NCBI GenBank assembly: GCA_017591395.1
Contig: WEDG01007275.1
Coordinates: forward strand, 1 to 64,000
Source: Schistocephalus solidus
Lineage: Eukaryota > Platyhelminthes > Cestoda > Diphyllobothriidea > Diphyllobothriidae
Direction of reading: 5' to 3'
DNA length: 64,000 nucleotides
Position 1 is the stretch's first letter; the number at the start of each line of letters is the position of its first letter. Positions 37,901 to 44,696 of this stretch are shown piece by piece. A program made the translations under genes and the position numbers. The notes under the pieces were generated by a model. The model saw nothing but the letters and a program-made list of their open reading frames with translations, did not search any database and was not told the DNA's origin.

Positions 37901-40900
37901 GTTCACTAGCCGCATGCCCTTGAAAGGGCACTTTGAGGAATAGAGTTTTCTTTTCCACAGTAACCTTGGCAGGTTTCACCGGTCTTGCAACAAGATGCTT
38001 TGTAATAAAACGATCAGGGTATCCATTCTCTCGAAGTAGGTTCTGGATCTTCCCAATCTCCTCCTCAATACTATCTGCCAAGCAAATTGTTCTAGCCATT
38101 TGCGCTAAGCAACGGACTAGATTGCGTTTCTGTTGGAGAGGTACGAAACTGCCAAAGTTCGTATATTGCCCAGACTAGGTTTTCTTCCGATAAATGCTCC
38201 TTCGGATGCTGCCGTCAGGTCTTCTCTTTAGAAGGACATCTAAGAAAGGGAGTGAACCTGCTCTTTCCGTCTCCAACGGGAATTTGATCGACGGACGTGC
38301 TTGGTTTACAGTGTTTAAGAGTTCGTCTACATTTGTTTCTTCTGTGACAATTGCAAAGACGTCGTCGACGTATCGGCCGTAGTGTTTTAGCTTATTGATC
38401 TGTTCGCTTAACTGAAATTTCTCCAGCTTCCCCATAAAGACATCGGCTAGAAGATTTCCAGGTAGCGAGCCCATGGCAACACCGTCTATTTGTCTGTATA
38501 GCTGATTGTCAAAAAGGAACTGCACATTTAACGTGTATCTTAGTAATAATTCTTTCAGTGCATTTGTCGGTATTCCTGTTTCTTGCTCACTGGTCAATAG
38601 GAATTCACAGAGGTAATCGACTGTCTCAGGAGGTTTGTAAAAAGTGATAAGACATCCAAAGATAGCATCCTCGTGCCGTTTAAGTTTAAGTCTTTGACGT
38701 CTTCAATAAATTCGAAGGTATCTCGGTAGCTACGTGGCGCTAGCTGACGTTGTACATGCTTTAGTTTCTCTGCTAACCACTTTACTATGGCATGATAAAG
38801 AGAGTTTCCACGCAGCCCCAAGGCGTACCGGTACCCAGTCACACATCCAGGTCACCACCGCGCTGTCAGGACAACAGTTGTCCTCGTTATGCAGCATTCA
38901 TCGATGTCAACTGCACTCTTATTTATGAACGTTTTTCGGTACATCCATAGAACCGCCAACTCACTTCTGCTCAGTTACCTTACGGAATGCGTCCGACGTC
39001 ATTTGCATCGGTTTTTTTCAATCCTGTAGTCTCAACTGATGCTGCAACCCACGAAACTTCTGTTCATCTCTATTTTGTTTTTTTAACTTAATTTTTCCTC
39101 AGAATGTATTTTTTGCTCAATCTTTTCGGCTCATTCCTTTCTTTACCAGTGGATGACGCTGACGCGCCCAAAGAATGCGTCAGCAGTGAAGCCGAGCATT
39201 CTTCTAACGGTATTACTTTGGCACCTGCCCGGATGTGGACGCGTCCAGACATCGTCGAATTCAAGGCACTTTTGTCTCAGGACGCCGAGTCTGTAGTCAA
39301 CGTTGGCAGTGGGGAACTGGTCACAGTAAGGCCTTTATCGTATCTTTTCCCTTCGCAGTTCGTAGTAGCGCATCTTTTTTCCTGTTTTATGCTCTTTTAT
39401 TCTACTTCAATTAGCTGTCAGTAGTATTTTCGTTCGGCTTACTTCTACGCGAATCAGTGCATTTCCCTATGCAGGCTTCCTTAAATCACAGAAAAACAAT
39501 TAAGGATCAGACTTCTCAGTTGGCAGTATTGTTAGATATTCCGTCATAATTTAGGGACCTGATAAGAGGAGCATGCTCTGTAACACTCCAGAAGACTGCA
39601 TTAGTTTTTGTCAAGTGTTTCTTATCACTTACTCGAGGATGCCGAATTATTGGTTGGAAGAATTGGAACTTAGGTCACCTTAACATGGGCGTTATTAGCT
39701 TGTTTGTGGTGGTGGTGGTGGTTGAGCCGTCAGCACGTGTGGCATACTATGGATGCAGGCTTTTGGCTACTTAGACCGGCTATATTTATATTTGCCTCAG
39801 TGGTTCTTATCACTTACTCTGGCATGCCGAAGTATTGGTTTGAAGAAATGGAACTTAGGTCGCCTGAACATGGGCGTTATAGGCATCATGAAAAGCGGAT
39901 GTACTTGGGTCTTTATTTAACTGCATTAAAGCCTGTGTGGTTGCAAAACCTTGGGTTGGGTATGGCTGCCTGGCGAATATTCCAGTCTCCCTTGTCTTTT
40001 GTCAGCGATGTTATTCAGCCTATATAGGTACCAGTTTTTGTCAAGTTTACGTTAGGAGGTAATATTTTTTAATGGATGCCTCAAGAGCATATACACGCCT
40101 TTCCGTTTACGGAAGGATAATTTCGTGGAAACAATCTACCTTTTAGCTAAACCTGTGCGTTTTAAGAGTCTCTTTGTGGAGAGATATTCATGGACGTCTG
40201 TTTTCTTATTTTTAGGGTTATTGCTTACATATTCGGTGTGACTTAGTAGGAGATTGGTTATCCTCAGAAGACTGGGTCAATCCACCTGAAAGAGAGCGCG
40301 CGCATTCCAGCGCGAACCTTCGCTGTTTTAGTCCACGTGTTAGTGTGCCCTCATTGTCTAGTTTGTGGTGGTGGAGCCGTCAGCACGTGTGGCACACTAC
40401 GGACGCAGGCTTTTGGCCACTTAAGCCGGCTATATTTCAATTTGCCTCGGTCCATACTTGCTGCGCCGTTTCGGGATATGAGGGGGGATATTCGCGCCTA
40501 TTCCACGCAACATGGCGCTCAAACGCTCCTGGCTTCAAGGGTTGCCACTGGCAAGCTTATTCCATTCTCTGGCCGAAGAGCTAGGTCACGGTGTCTCCGT
40601 CTTAGTGTGGCCTTATGAACCTGTCATGGGTGTGGTACCCGAGTGCGTAGTCTGGTTCGTGTCGGTTGAAGGACCAGCCCCTACTTGATACTCAGAAAGG
40701 TCTTTATATGGGGTCAAATCAATACGCCTACACCCATCTCTAGTCGTCTTGAACTATTCTTTTCACTGGGTCATAAATAAAATTGAAAAAGACGAGGTTG
40801 ACGTTGTACGAGTCTTTCAAACTAAACGCAAATCACAACCAGCTCCTAATGGACTTGGACAGACAATTTATCGTGGGTCCTGTAAATTTTGTAACGACAT

Positions 40901-41492
40901 TCGTCCCCTGGATCACTCCAGTCTTCACAAGCTTCATAAAAACGTTTGTGGTGTCCGTCTTTTTTCGTTCTCCCTTTCTGTAGATTCGTGTTCCTGTTGT
41001 GCCCTCGGGTAACTGTATTGTCTGGGAGTTCGCTACAGACAACTACGACATTGGATTTGGTCTCTTTTTCGAGTGGGTAAAGCCATCCAGCCGGGACGCT
41101 AGTGATCAGGCGTCGTGGACAATTATCGAGGGTTCCTCCCAGCCTCTCGACGCATCCTGTGAGTAGTAATTCGGTCTGGTGCAGAAGTTTATATTGCTCC
41201 TTGCTGCTTATTTCTTTAACTCTTCGAAGCTTAGCTCCAATTTCTTTTAAGTTGCACTAAAACCTCTTCTGCTCGAACAGCACCTTCTCCTGACCCGCTA
41301 AATCAATCGCAAACTCCGTGCAAAGTAGTCGTCGAGGAAGTCATCCCCATCTACCGCCGATCTAGCAATGTCGAGATATACTGCGGATCACATGCTTATC
41401 CTGGAAATGGAAACTACTTACTAAAATTTGACAACACCTACTCTCTCTGGCGGTCAAAGATGCTCTACTATCGCGTCTACTCCACTAAGTGA
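13853..41492 (+). CDS. ACBD3: ACBD3/GCP60-like Golgi acyl-CoA-binding GOLD protein (10 exons)
   Basis: Coding exons: 13853-13901, 13934-14075, 18041-18168, 18820-18897, 27713-27800, 30680-30871, 37072-37177, 39150-39325, 40984-41158, 41281-41492. All introns are GT-AG and all phases agree. Length is 448 codons plus stop when one missing base in exon 3 is allowed for (human ACBD3: 528). Order: acyl-CoA-binding domain (about 1-90), Pro-rich linker (107-132), Q-rich region (133-185, AALNAQT and QFQAYAAQQ), linker, GOLD domain (about 278-448, [23 protein letters not shown], ending YYRVYSTK). ACBD3 is a Golgi scaffold that binds giantin through GOLD and recruits PI4-kinase beta through the Q region. 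The worm protein lacks the long charged coiled coil of vertebrates, so an exon between 18,897 and 27,713 may be missed. Start: ATG with an upstream in-frame stop. Confidence 0.85.
13902..13933 (+). other. 32-bp micro-intron (intron 1)
   Basis: GTATAC at the 5' end, a T-rich body and TTTCTTTAAG at the 3' end. It joins DFFK-A to [12 protein letters not shown], restoring the helix 1 to helix 2 text of the acyl-CoA-binding domain. Very short introns near the 5' ends of genes are known in tapeworms. Confidence 0.75.
13934..14075 (+). CDS. ACBD3: ACBD3-like exon 2
   Basis: Core of the acyl-CoA-binding domain: [20 protein letters not shown], then [20 protein letters not shown] and FVGKERR. It corresponds to 'KAFHPTYEEKLKL...HKQVLMGPYNP' in vertebrate ACBD3. 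The Lys of the family's YKQAT motif, which contacts the CoA phosphate in ACBP, appears as Asn (FNQAK). Donor GTGCGT after a split Arg codon. Confidence 0.85.
14570..15300 (-). pseudogene. Decayed DNA-transposase-like gene
   Basis: In intron 2, on the minus strand. Blocks in order: [19 protein letters not shown] and PKLPADPRT (about 15,190-15,265), [18 protein letters not shown] (about 15,130-15,170), [20 protein letters not shown] (about 15,020-15,075), [19 protein letters not shown] (about 14,930-14,985) and [19 protein letters not shown] (about 14,580-14,640). This order, 'DGLPxxKSS...FWPIL...VFPIGxYCGxxKP...FPLDYMHLVCLGVM', is that of a widespread uncharacterised invertebrate protein family that behaves like a transposase gene. 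I recall it but cannot fix its superfamily. A stop and several frameshifts separate the blocks, so it is dead. The further upstream frame 15,278-15,613 may be its N-terminus but is unrecognised. Confidence 0.6.
15614..18040. other. Intron 2 remainder, no gene recognised
   Basis: Scattered short frames on both strands, none with a domain I know. No repeat copy from elsewhere in the window was noticed here. Confidence 0.5.
18041..18168 (+). CDS. ACBD3: ACBD3-like exon 3, with apparent 1-base deletion
   Basis: From the acceptor ATACTTACAG the expected frame gives [16 protein letters not shown], matching 'WAALGNMSKEDAM' of vertebrate ACBD3. From 18,092 the conserved text continues one frame away as [18 protein letters not shown], matching 'EFVKLLNRCCHLFSTYV'. 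Inserting one base between 18,087 and 18,092 aligns both halves without a gap. As written, the first frame stops a few codons later. The exon ends GG|GTAATT in the second frame. Confidence 0.8.
18820..18897 (+). CDS. ACBD3: ACBD3-like exon 4 (Pro-rich linker)
   Basis: Seventy-eight bases after TTTGCCTTAG, phase 2 in and out, reading [20 protein letters not shown] and PPPAC. It ends AG|GTCTGT. It is not conserved with vertebrates, so the call rests on good splice sites, an open frame and the phase fit to exons 3 and 5. Confidence 0.55.
18898..21160. other. Intron 4, first part, no gene recognised
   Basis: No known domain. A 36-base open stretch flanked by CCAG and GTACTT at 19,462-19,497 could be a micro-exon but has no supporting similarity. 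Confidence 0.45.
21165..21235 (-). repeat. tRNA-derived SINE head (type 1), inverted copy
   Basis: Reverse complement reads GGCTGTACTGAAGCCTTCCC, then GGGCTCGAACC, a B-box-like sequence, as in the copies at 21,262, 23,793 and 31,098. It is head-to-head with the next copy about 30 bp away. Confidence 0.6.
21262..21440 (+). repeat. tRNA-derived SINE (type 1)
   Basis: GGTTGGCTGTACACAAAGC, then CTTGCTGGCGTGGGTTCGAA with a pol III B-box (GTTCGAACTCC), followed by GCCGAGTTGTTCACAAGTGC, the shared tail of this family (compare 23,880 and 31,170). Confidence 0.65.
22040..22430 (+). pseudogene. Penelope-like element GIY-YIG endonuclease fragment
   Basis: The frame 22,063-22,320 reads [20 protein letters not shown], then [20 protein letters not shown] and [11 protein letters not shown]. 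The Cys pair followed by [16 protein letters not shown] is the GIY-YIG nuclease signature in Penelope-like elements, which join it to a reverse transcriptase. The upstream text (CCAACCCTCTTTTACGAGGC) matches the inverse of 37,790-37,840, the start of the endonuclease region of the element at 37,758-38,850. No RT is attached here. Confidence 0.8.
22895..23040 (-). repeat. SINE tail (type 2) with internal trinucleotide expansion
   Basis: Reverse complement gives GACGGCTAATAATCCAGAAA and TGACTATTCCAGTC, the conserved body of the type 2 SINE seen at 35,049 and 45,028. The usual GGCTGATGACGGC just before it is expanded here into a (CGN)n array at 22,949-22,984. Confidence 0.65.
22949..22984. repeat. 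(CGC/CGT)n microsatellite
   Basis: CGTCGCCGCCGCCGCCATCA followed by TCGTCGTCGTCG. It lies within the type 2 SINE body. Confidence 0.85.
23440..23545 (+). repeat. tRNA-derived SINE (type 1), partial
   Basis: TTGGCTGCAAGAAAGCCTTC, CTCACTGAGGCCTCCGAGTT and TTTCACAATTGGGTCAAATA match the 3' half of the full copy at 23,793-23,935. Confidence 0.6.
23793..23935 (+). repeat. tRNA-derived SINE (type 1), best copy
   Basis: GGCCTCGTAGCTCAGTTGAT, TAGAGCG (A box) and GTTCGCATCCC (B box) with CGAGGCC closing a 7-bp acceptor-like stem with GGCCTCG. The region between the boxes is too long and does not form a proper anticodon arm. It continues into the shared tail GAGTTTTTCACAAGTTGGTC, so it is a SINE head, not a tRNA gene. 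Confidence 0.7.
24399..24869 (+). CDS. Unrecognised 156-codon ORF
   Basis: The longest open frame in intron 4, in AT-rich sequence. It is basic and rich in Leu/Ser/Asn, with no signal peptide, domain or repeat I can name. AT-rich intron sequence with few stops on one strand could give this by chance. No splice-site or neighbour evidence supports it. Confidence 0.12.
   Translation: MQTGFFLSSPIGPSQEKKFARGVMLKGPLTYRFVYFKISFLPLNYWIGISVSEVRRVLNRPSTSGEYFMVFSSLNRFPISVDYVLCVYQKLQNKLLLKEIYQSSGLLSNGVRRSGHICRLTPTIKLVYGKNERLKSNLTMNMPKINHKVFSNELPL
24870..26535. other. Intron 4, middle part, no gene recognised
   Basis: Overlapping short frames on both strands around 25,475-26,013 have no recognisable domain. 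I see no repeat copy from elsewhere in the window. Confidence 0.45.
26540..26850 (+). repeat. Interspersed repeat, left copy of an inverted pair
   Basis: GAGCGTGCCGTCATACCTGG, CTCAAATCCCACGGAGAAGA and GGTCACATTAAGAAGAAGCC match the reverse complement of 32,500-32,770. Both give look-alike frames (TLRRSHxxL, TGLxxRSELS) that are shared by descent, not coding. It may be a SINE (GGCTCAAATCCC resembles a B box). Confidence 0.65.
27713..27800 (+). CDS. ACBD3: ACBD3-like exon 5 (Q-rich region)
   Basis: After [31 protein letters not shown] and QQHPDDHAK, then GTATAT. It matches '[22 protein letters not shown]' of vertebrate ACBD3 at nearly every second residue. In vertebrates this region binds PI4-kinase beta. 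Phase 2 entry fits exon 4 directly. Confidence 0.9.
27960..29339. other. Intron 5, first part, no gene recognised
   Basis: Several 60-110 residue frames overlap on both strands, none with a domain I know. Some may be decayed Penelope-like sequence running out of the fragment at 29,340, but I could not show it. Confidence 0.4.
29340..29640 (-). pseudogene. Penelope-like element linker fragment
   Basis: Minus strand: [20 protein letters not shown] and [16 protein letters not shown]. It matches the linker between RT and endonuclease at 37,900-38,100 ([30 protein letters not shown]) and the shared plus-strand text AGATTGCGTTTCTGTTGG. A run of eleven G at 29,575 breaks the frame. Confidence 0.7.
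30379..30679 (+). repeat. 152-bp tandem duplication at the 3' end of intron 5
   Basis: Two copies, from 30,379 and 30,531, share CATCCCTCTAATCTGTTGCC, CTATATATTTTTTTCGTC, a run of CTCTCTCCC-type pyrimidines and CTCAATTTGCTAG/TTTCTATG. The second copy runs into the true acceptor TGCTTGCAG of exon 6. Each copy carries its own TAG acceptor-like site. Confidence 0.8.
30680..30871 (+). CDS. ACBD3: ACBD3-like exon 6 (Q region and linker)
   Basis: Sixty-four codons: [40 protein letters not shown] and so on to NVTFDEP, then GTGAGT. The start matches '[21 protein letters not shown]' of vertebrate ACBD3. The rest is an unconserved Ser/Pro/His-rich linker. The longer open frame beginning at 30,491 is intron read-through. 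Confidence 0.9.
31098..31200 (+). repeat. tRNA-derived SINE (type 1)
   Basis: GGTGGGACTTCGCAGCTCGT, TGGCTGTACTGAAGCC, then GTGGGTTCGAATCCCATC (a perfect B box) and a GTCGCGTTTTTCAC tail. The A-box region is shortened, so not a functional tRNA. Confidence 0.7.
31694..32035. mobile_element. Foldback element with telomere-like core
   Basis: Left arm 31,694-31,741 (TTTATGTGGCCACCTAAACA, GGACACGAGACTGGGAACCG) is the imperfect reverse complement of right arm 31,993-32,035 (GTGTTCTGTTTAGGCGGCCA, TATAAA). Between them lies a degenerate CCCTAAC-like array. No ORF. It looks like a non-autonomous foldback or MITE-like unit; the class is not known to me. Confidence 0.6.
31795..31955. repeat. Degenerate (CCCTAA)n telomere-like array
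   Basis: Repeated CTAACACTAACCCTAACATC, CTTAACCCTAGCCCTGCCC and CCTAGCCCTAACCGTC units with drift. TTAGGG is the flatworm telomere repeat, so this is an interstitial telomere-like tract. Confidence 0.75.
32500..32790 (-). repeat. Interspersed repeat, right copy of an inverted pair
   Basis: Reverse complement of the block at 26,540-26,850 (minus-strand CCTGGCTCGGATTCCACGGA, GTCGGAGCGCCATAGACGCC). The 146-residue minus frame here is not supported as a gene. Confidence 0.65.
33365..34980 (+). mobile_element. Penelope-like element, internally deleted, with inverted ends
   Basis: Plus-strand RT piece [18 protein letters not shown] text at 33,469 ([35 protein letters not shown]) ends abruptly near 33,615. 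The endonuclease end follows at 33,939-34,394: [34 protein letters not shown], with the YVGET GIY-YIG core and Cys pair. The central RT, including the catalytic box, is missing. The ends carry inverted sequences: CCTGACGTTTTGAATTTCAA with CATCATCAG at 33,378, and CGACGATGG with TTTTGAAACGTCAGG near 34,937-34,973. Such inverted flanks are typical of Penelope-like elements. Minus-strand frames here are shadows. Confidence 0.75.
33939..34394 (+). pseudogene. Penelope-like GIY-YIG endonuclease domain
   Basis: A 151-codon frame, the best-kept Penelope-like endonuclease here. N-terminal half: [39 protein letters not shown] (the linker between RT and nuclease). Then the Cys-x2-Cys (CDSC), Y-V-G-E-T, and downstream Arg and Glu residues expected for catalysis (TRVTDHVRA, and a Glu in FENAEILGR). 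It nicks DNA for target-primed copying in intact elements. Upstream RT is deleted, so not autonomous. Confidence 0.8.
35049..35240 (+). repeat. tRNA-derived SINE (type 2)
   Basis: GAGCTCGTGGCGCAGTCGGT, AGAGCG (A box) and ACGAGTTCGAGTCTCGAG (B box), then GGGTATGGCTGGCTGATGAC, GGCTAATAAGCCAGAAATGG, CCATTCCAGTC. The anticodon-like loop has eight bases instead of seven and the 3' body is shared with other copies, so it is a SINE. Confidence 0.75.
35290..36420 (-). pseudogene. Penelope-like element, RT C-terminus and endonuclease
   Basis: Minus strand: [20 protein letters not shown] and HTSIY (36,185-36,260), the end of a Penelope-type RT, then about 450 bp of decayed linker. [20 protein letters not shown] and [15 protein letters not shown] (35,620-35,740) follow, a GIY-YIG domain with YCGQT in place of YVGxT. 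Stops and frameshifts interrupt both. It faces the plus-strand element at 33,365. Confidence 0.7.
36424..36896. repeat. Inverted repeat (about 75-bp arms, ~310-bp spacer)
   Basis: Left arm 36,424-36,502 (GGAAAGAGTACCAAAAG, CCAATAACCAGTAAGTATGG, GGGTTGAGGGCGTTCAGAGG) is the near-perfect reverse complement of 36,811-36,896. It lies directly upstream (minus sense) of the Penelope-like element at 35,290-36,420 and may be its inverted terminal part. Confidence 0.7.
37072..37177 (+). CDS. ACBD3: ACBD3-like exon 7 (linker)
   Basis: After [47 protein letters not shown], then G|GTAGGT. A low-complexity Ser/Thr/Pro linker with no conservation. The call rests on splice sites, an open frame and phases (0 in, 1 out) that join exons 6 and 8. 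Confidence 0.7.
37290..37312. repeat. Poly-C tract in intron 7
   Basis: CCCTCCCCCCCCCCC-type run. It is a likely place for length errors in the assembly; no function claimed. Confidence 0.6.
37758..38850 (-). pseudogene. Penelope-like element RT (YVDD) and linker
   Basis: Minus strand in intron 7. RT begins [20 protein letters not shown] (38,815) and [10 protein letters not shown] (38,645-38,675). The 140-codon frame 38,175-38,597 follows with [20 protein letters not shown], then [13 protein letters not shown] (the YVDD catalytic box at about 38,355) and [20 protein letters not shown]. The linker [18 protein letters not shown] is at 37,880-38,100. The nuclease start at 37,760-37,860 matches the fragment at 22,040. 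One frameshift lies near 38,590-38,640 and the nuclease is cut off. This is the best RT of the Penelope type in the window; it would copy RNA in a full-length relative. Confidence 0.85.
39150..39325 (+). CDS. ACBD3: ACBD3-like exon 8 (start of GOLD domain)
   Basis: After [32 protein letters not shown], then [20 protein letters not shown] and [15 protein letters not shown], followed by GTAAGG. It matches '[34 protein letters not shown]' of vertebrate ACBD3. The MWTRPxIxxFK segment is diagnostic for ACBD3 rather than other GOLD proteins. Confidence 0.93.
39600..40030 (+). repeat. Imperfect tandem repeat with SINE tail (intron 8)
   Basis: TCTTATCACTTACTCGAGGA...TGGAACTTAGGTCACCTTAA at 39,618-39,690 recurs at 39,805-39,880. 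The end, 39,950-40,025 (GGGTATGGCTGCCTGGCGAA, TATTCCAGTCTCCCTTG), is the type 2 SINE tail. Confidence 0.6.
40360..40460 (+). repeat. Second copy of the 39,702 block
   Basis: GTTTGTGGTGGTGGAGCCGT, CAGCACGTGTGGCACACTAC and TTTTGGCCACTTAAGCCGGC match 39,702-39,800 closely, in the same orientation 660 bp away. Confidence 0.65.
40984..41158 (+). CDS. ACBD3: ACBD3-like exon 9 (GOLD core)
   Basis: After [43 protein letters not shown], then [20 protein letters not shown], ending T|GTGAGT. It matches '[31 protein letters not shown]', the beta-sandwich core that binds giantin in vertebrates. This is the most conserved exon of the gene. Confidence 0.95.
41281..41492 (+). CDS. ACBD3: ACBD3-like exon 10 (GOLD end, stop)
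   Basis: After [50 protein letters not shown] and [15 protein letters not shown], then TGA at 41,490. It matches the vertebrate ending '[51 protein letters not shown]'-type text block for block. The C-terminal end of the protein is therefore certain. Confidence 0.95.
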
Positions 41493-44210
41493 CACGGCGT
41501 GCCTACCGCCCAAAGCCTGCCTCTGCCGTAGTCTGCAAATGTTTTTCCGATAGTTTCCCTGAGCTTGCTCTTTTTACCGAAATTATGACCGACTGCGTGT
41601 ACAAATAGCAAAATGTCGGATGTGCCTGCCCTGCGCTGTGCGACTGAGTTTTCTGTGATACTTTCCGTGCGATGGCTGACAATGCTGTTCTTGATTTTTT
41701 TGACCTCTCACTACTTCTCAGAAATACCATTTATTCGAAAAAGTAGTGCCTTGTTTTGTCAAATTATTTGTGTCCACCCCCTGCCTAGTGGTCTTCAGGT
41801 CGACGGGACTCATGAGCGCAAATTCGTTAAGATCGAAACCGAGACGAACGTTTGGGGGTTCAGACGCGTGACATGAGAAATCTGTAGGGTTGTCAAGTGG
41901 TTTTGAATGAATTTGAATGTCAGTCATAGAACATTGGTGACCTCATCCCAAACTGCCTCTCCTTTACAGCTGCCACGATGCCTCTCTGAGAGCGTAAGTC
42001 GGTTACTATGCAGCGATGATGCGTCCTGTCAGTGTGCAGACTCGGACGAATAAGCGTTTTCACATGCTCACTGATTTCTCCGGGGTGTCGTCTTTTGAGA
42101 CCGAGGAGTGGAAAGTCGGAGAGTGAACAGGGTTCACAGTCCTACCTTACCGCAACATTCATTCATGTATTGATAGATCAGCAGTCAAAGCGGGCAAGCA
42201 GAACGAATTACAATCAATAAGAATGGCCTATAATGGCACCTGGAGTGAGGTATAGGGACCCTTGGGATGCCAACTATCATAAAAAGCCATAGTTGTGCCA
42301 CGAAATATAGTCGCATCTTCATTTGAAGCATAAAAAGAACCCAGGCTCCTGAACACCACCGCTTGCGACCTTCACACGTCTGTGATTTCATACATGAAGT
42401 CTACCCACCCTCCACAACTGTAATGAGGTAAGTTAACCCTGACTGCTGTCCCGAAGACGCGCGAGATCTCTATCGAAGTAGTCAGCCAGCTCTTACATCT
42501 GAAACAAGGTCTGCTACCAGAGAGGTTTTATGCATTCAGTAAATGACGGCTACCAGCACCTCCAGCTTGACGTTGACCGCAAAAGTGATGATTGGCCCAA
42601 TATCAATTGACCATTTGGGTTTTATGTAGTTAACCTAGCGGCCAGTGTTCACGTGGTTGCTGCCTGCGGGCCTGGTCTATTTCTGCTCAACAATAAAACC
42701 TGTTAAACAGCTGCTTTGCATGAGAATCTCGTAACTACCGACTACCCTATGCAAACATCCGACGAAGGAGCCGACGAGTCAAATGGTCACTGGTGTTCAA
42801 CATTAAGATGATGACTGACAAACGCATGCAGGTTTTCGCTAACGTTTGCCGAGTGCGCCAGGCAGACAACGGATCCGAAGACAAATATGATTAGTCTAAG
42901 GTCGACTAATTCGGCAATCCACTTGAATCTCTGTCCATTTTGACAGTCAATAAGCTCTCTGAAAATGAAGTGGTCTCGGCAGACTTCTTTCCGTTCTCAT
43001 AAGGGTGATCGTCAGGAACTTAATAATAAGAAGCAAGTATTGAAAATGTTCTCACGACTTAAACTTTTAGTCACCTTTCCGTTTTGAAATTTTCTGAAAT
43101 ACTGTATCAGAGAACTAACACCACCAAATTAAGTTGGCACGTTTTGACGTATACACGCAGTAGATCCTTGCCATCAAAATAAGGTACACGACTGAACAAT
43201 AACAGAATTTGGAAACCTCACTACCTGTCCGAGTAAACAGTGTAACTTTTGTTAAGGTGCACTCGATCGGTTTTTGGACAAAATCGAATACGGCTATTCA
43301 GATTCGGCCAGCCATTGGGACCCAAACTTACTTGATCTTTAATACCAGATGTTGTAATAAGAGGTCAGCTATTAGGCAGAAGTGGAGGAACTGTACATTA
43401 TAGGGCAGGTACAAAAATTAAGTTTCCACTTTCTGAAATTCGTAGTTGGGAAGCTTCAAGGCTGCGATGCGATTTCTAAAGCTTGAAATTCGTCGATGAG
43501 CCCCAGGCGCGGTTTTGCCGCGTGCAGTTTTTGATGAACTTTTGACTGCATCTTTCAGGCGACGGCGCTTCTCCTTCATGGCATTGGTAACTTGCCGTGA
43601 CTTTCTTGTGAAGATTAAAGGATCATAGCTGTCGACGATTTCACCTGGGAAGGGTAAGATAATCTACGTGTTGTCATTGGAAGGAAGGAGCAAGATAGAG
43701 GCACCCTGGTCGAGGCACCCAGTTTAGCAGAGCGAAATGACCAATACTTTAGACTTGTCAGTTCTAATTCAGATTGGTTTACGACTACATGAAAATTCAA
43801 TACTCAAAAGGTTGTTGGGACAACAGACGGTAGTTGTGATCACTTAGGGCCAGACGCCAGCAGTTTTTATCCTCGGCTATTGGCAAGATAATGAACTCAT
43901 GTCGTAGTACCCACACCAAAAAAGGAAAAATTCACGTCGAAATTTCATGAGAATGCCAGATCCAAGACCGTTTAACTCAACGTTTCCTGCTTTAAATCAA
44001 GTTATTAACAGTAACTTTCGAACGATAGGAATCAACGTATCCAACAACCCTAGTCCTCGGGCGACTTCCCACGGGGCTCCAGATCGGACCCTAAACACGA
44101 CGGGACGAGAAAGCTTCGTAACGCGATCGGTGAGCACCCTTTGTTGTAGTTAATATTCATGATCGCAACTCATGGGTAAACTAATACGAGTTGTAAAGGT
44201 CAGTGTTCGA
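41493..44210. other. 3' side of the ACBD3-like gene, no further gene recognised
   Basis: The 3' UTR must start here; I cannot choose a poly(A) signal (an AATAAA lies at about 42,692, far from the stop). Short frames on both strands carry no recognisable domain, and no LINE or Penelope text was found. Confidence 0.5.
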
Positions 44211-44214
44211 GTCC

Positions 44215-44330
44215 AAGTGCGGCAAATCTGTGGCTGGGTATGGTTGGCTGATTACGGCTAATAAACCAGAAATTATGATTCAAATCTTACTTGTTTTGTC
44301 GATGGTCATTCTCTGAAGTTCTAGGACGGC
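44215..44330 (+). repeat. SINE tail (type 2), partial
   Basis: GGGTATGGTTGGCTGATTAC and GGCTAATAAACCAGAAATTA match the type 2 SINE body. The tRNA-like head is decayed (GTGTTCGAGTCCAAG remains as a B-box relic). Confidence 0.65.
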
Positions 44331-44614
44331 AGTTGTTGCTTTCGCAGGTTATTGGTTTCATTTTAACATTAGACATGCCATACTGAACGTAAAGGTATCT
44401 GACAACTAGGGATCTGTTGGAAATGAATTGAGTAATTGGTCGTGTAAAGGGTGAGTTGATGAAGTGCCATGTACTGGAGATACCGTGAAAGATGATCGAT
44501 TCCGATGGTTGCGTGCGGCACAATGCTACCCGAGACTAAATTCGTGCAGAAACTAGCCTTAAATTTACTATTCAACCTGACACGGCCGCTATGGACCGTA
44601 GAAGTAAAAGCGAA

Positions 44615-44638
44615 ACCAATTCAGATATCTGAATTGGT
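44615..44638. repeat. 24-bp perfect palindrome
   Basis: ACCAATTCAGAT is followed at once by its exact reverse complement ATCTGAATTGGT, with no spacer. The next base pair outward (A and C) does not match, so the palindrome ends there. Confidence 0.9.
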
Positions 44639-44696
44639 CCCATATGGACGGGACTCAATATCAAGTGTGGCTTATAATGTAAGCTGACCGTCGTCA

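Noticed and set aside
42500..42800. Possible decayed LTR-retrotransposon text (GYQHLQLDVDRKSDDWP)
   Set aside because: Too short and too weak; no protease, RT or integrase motif could be identified around it.
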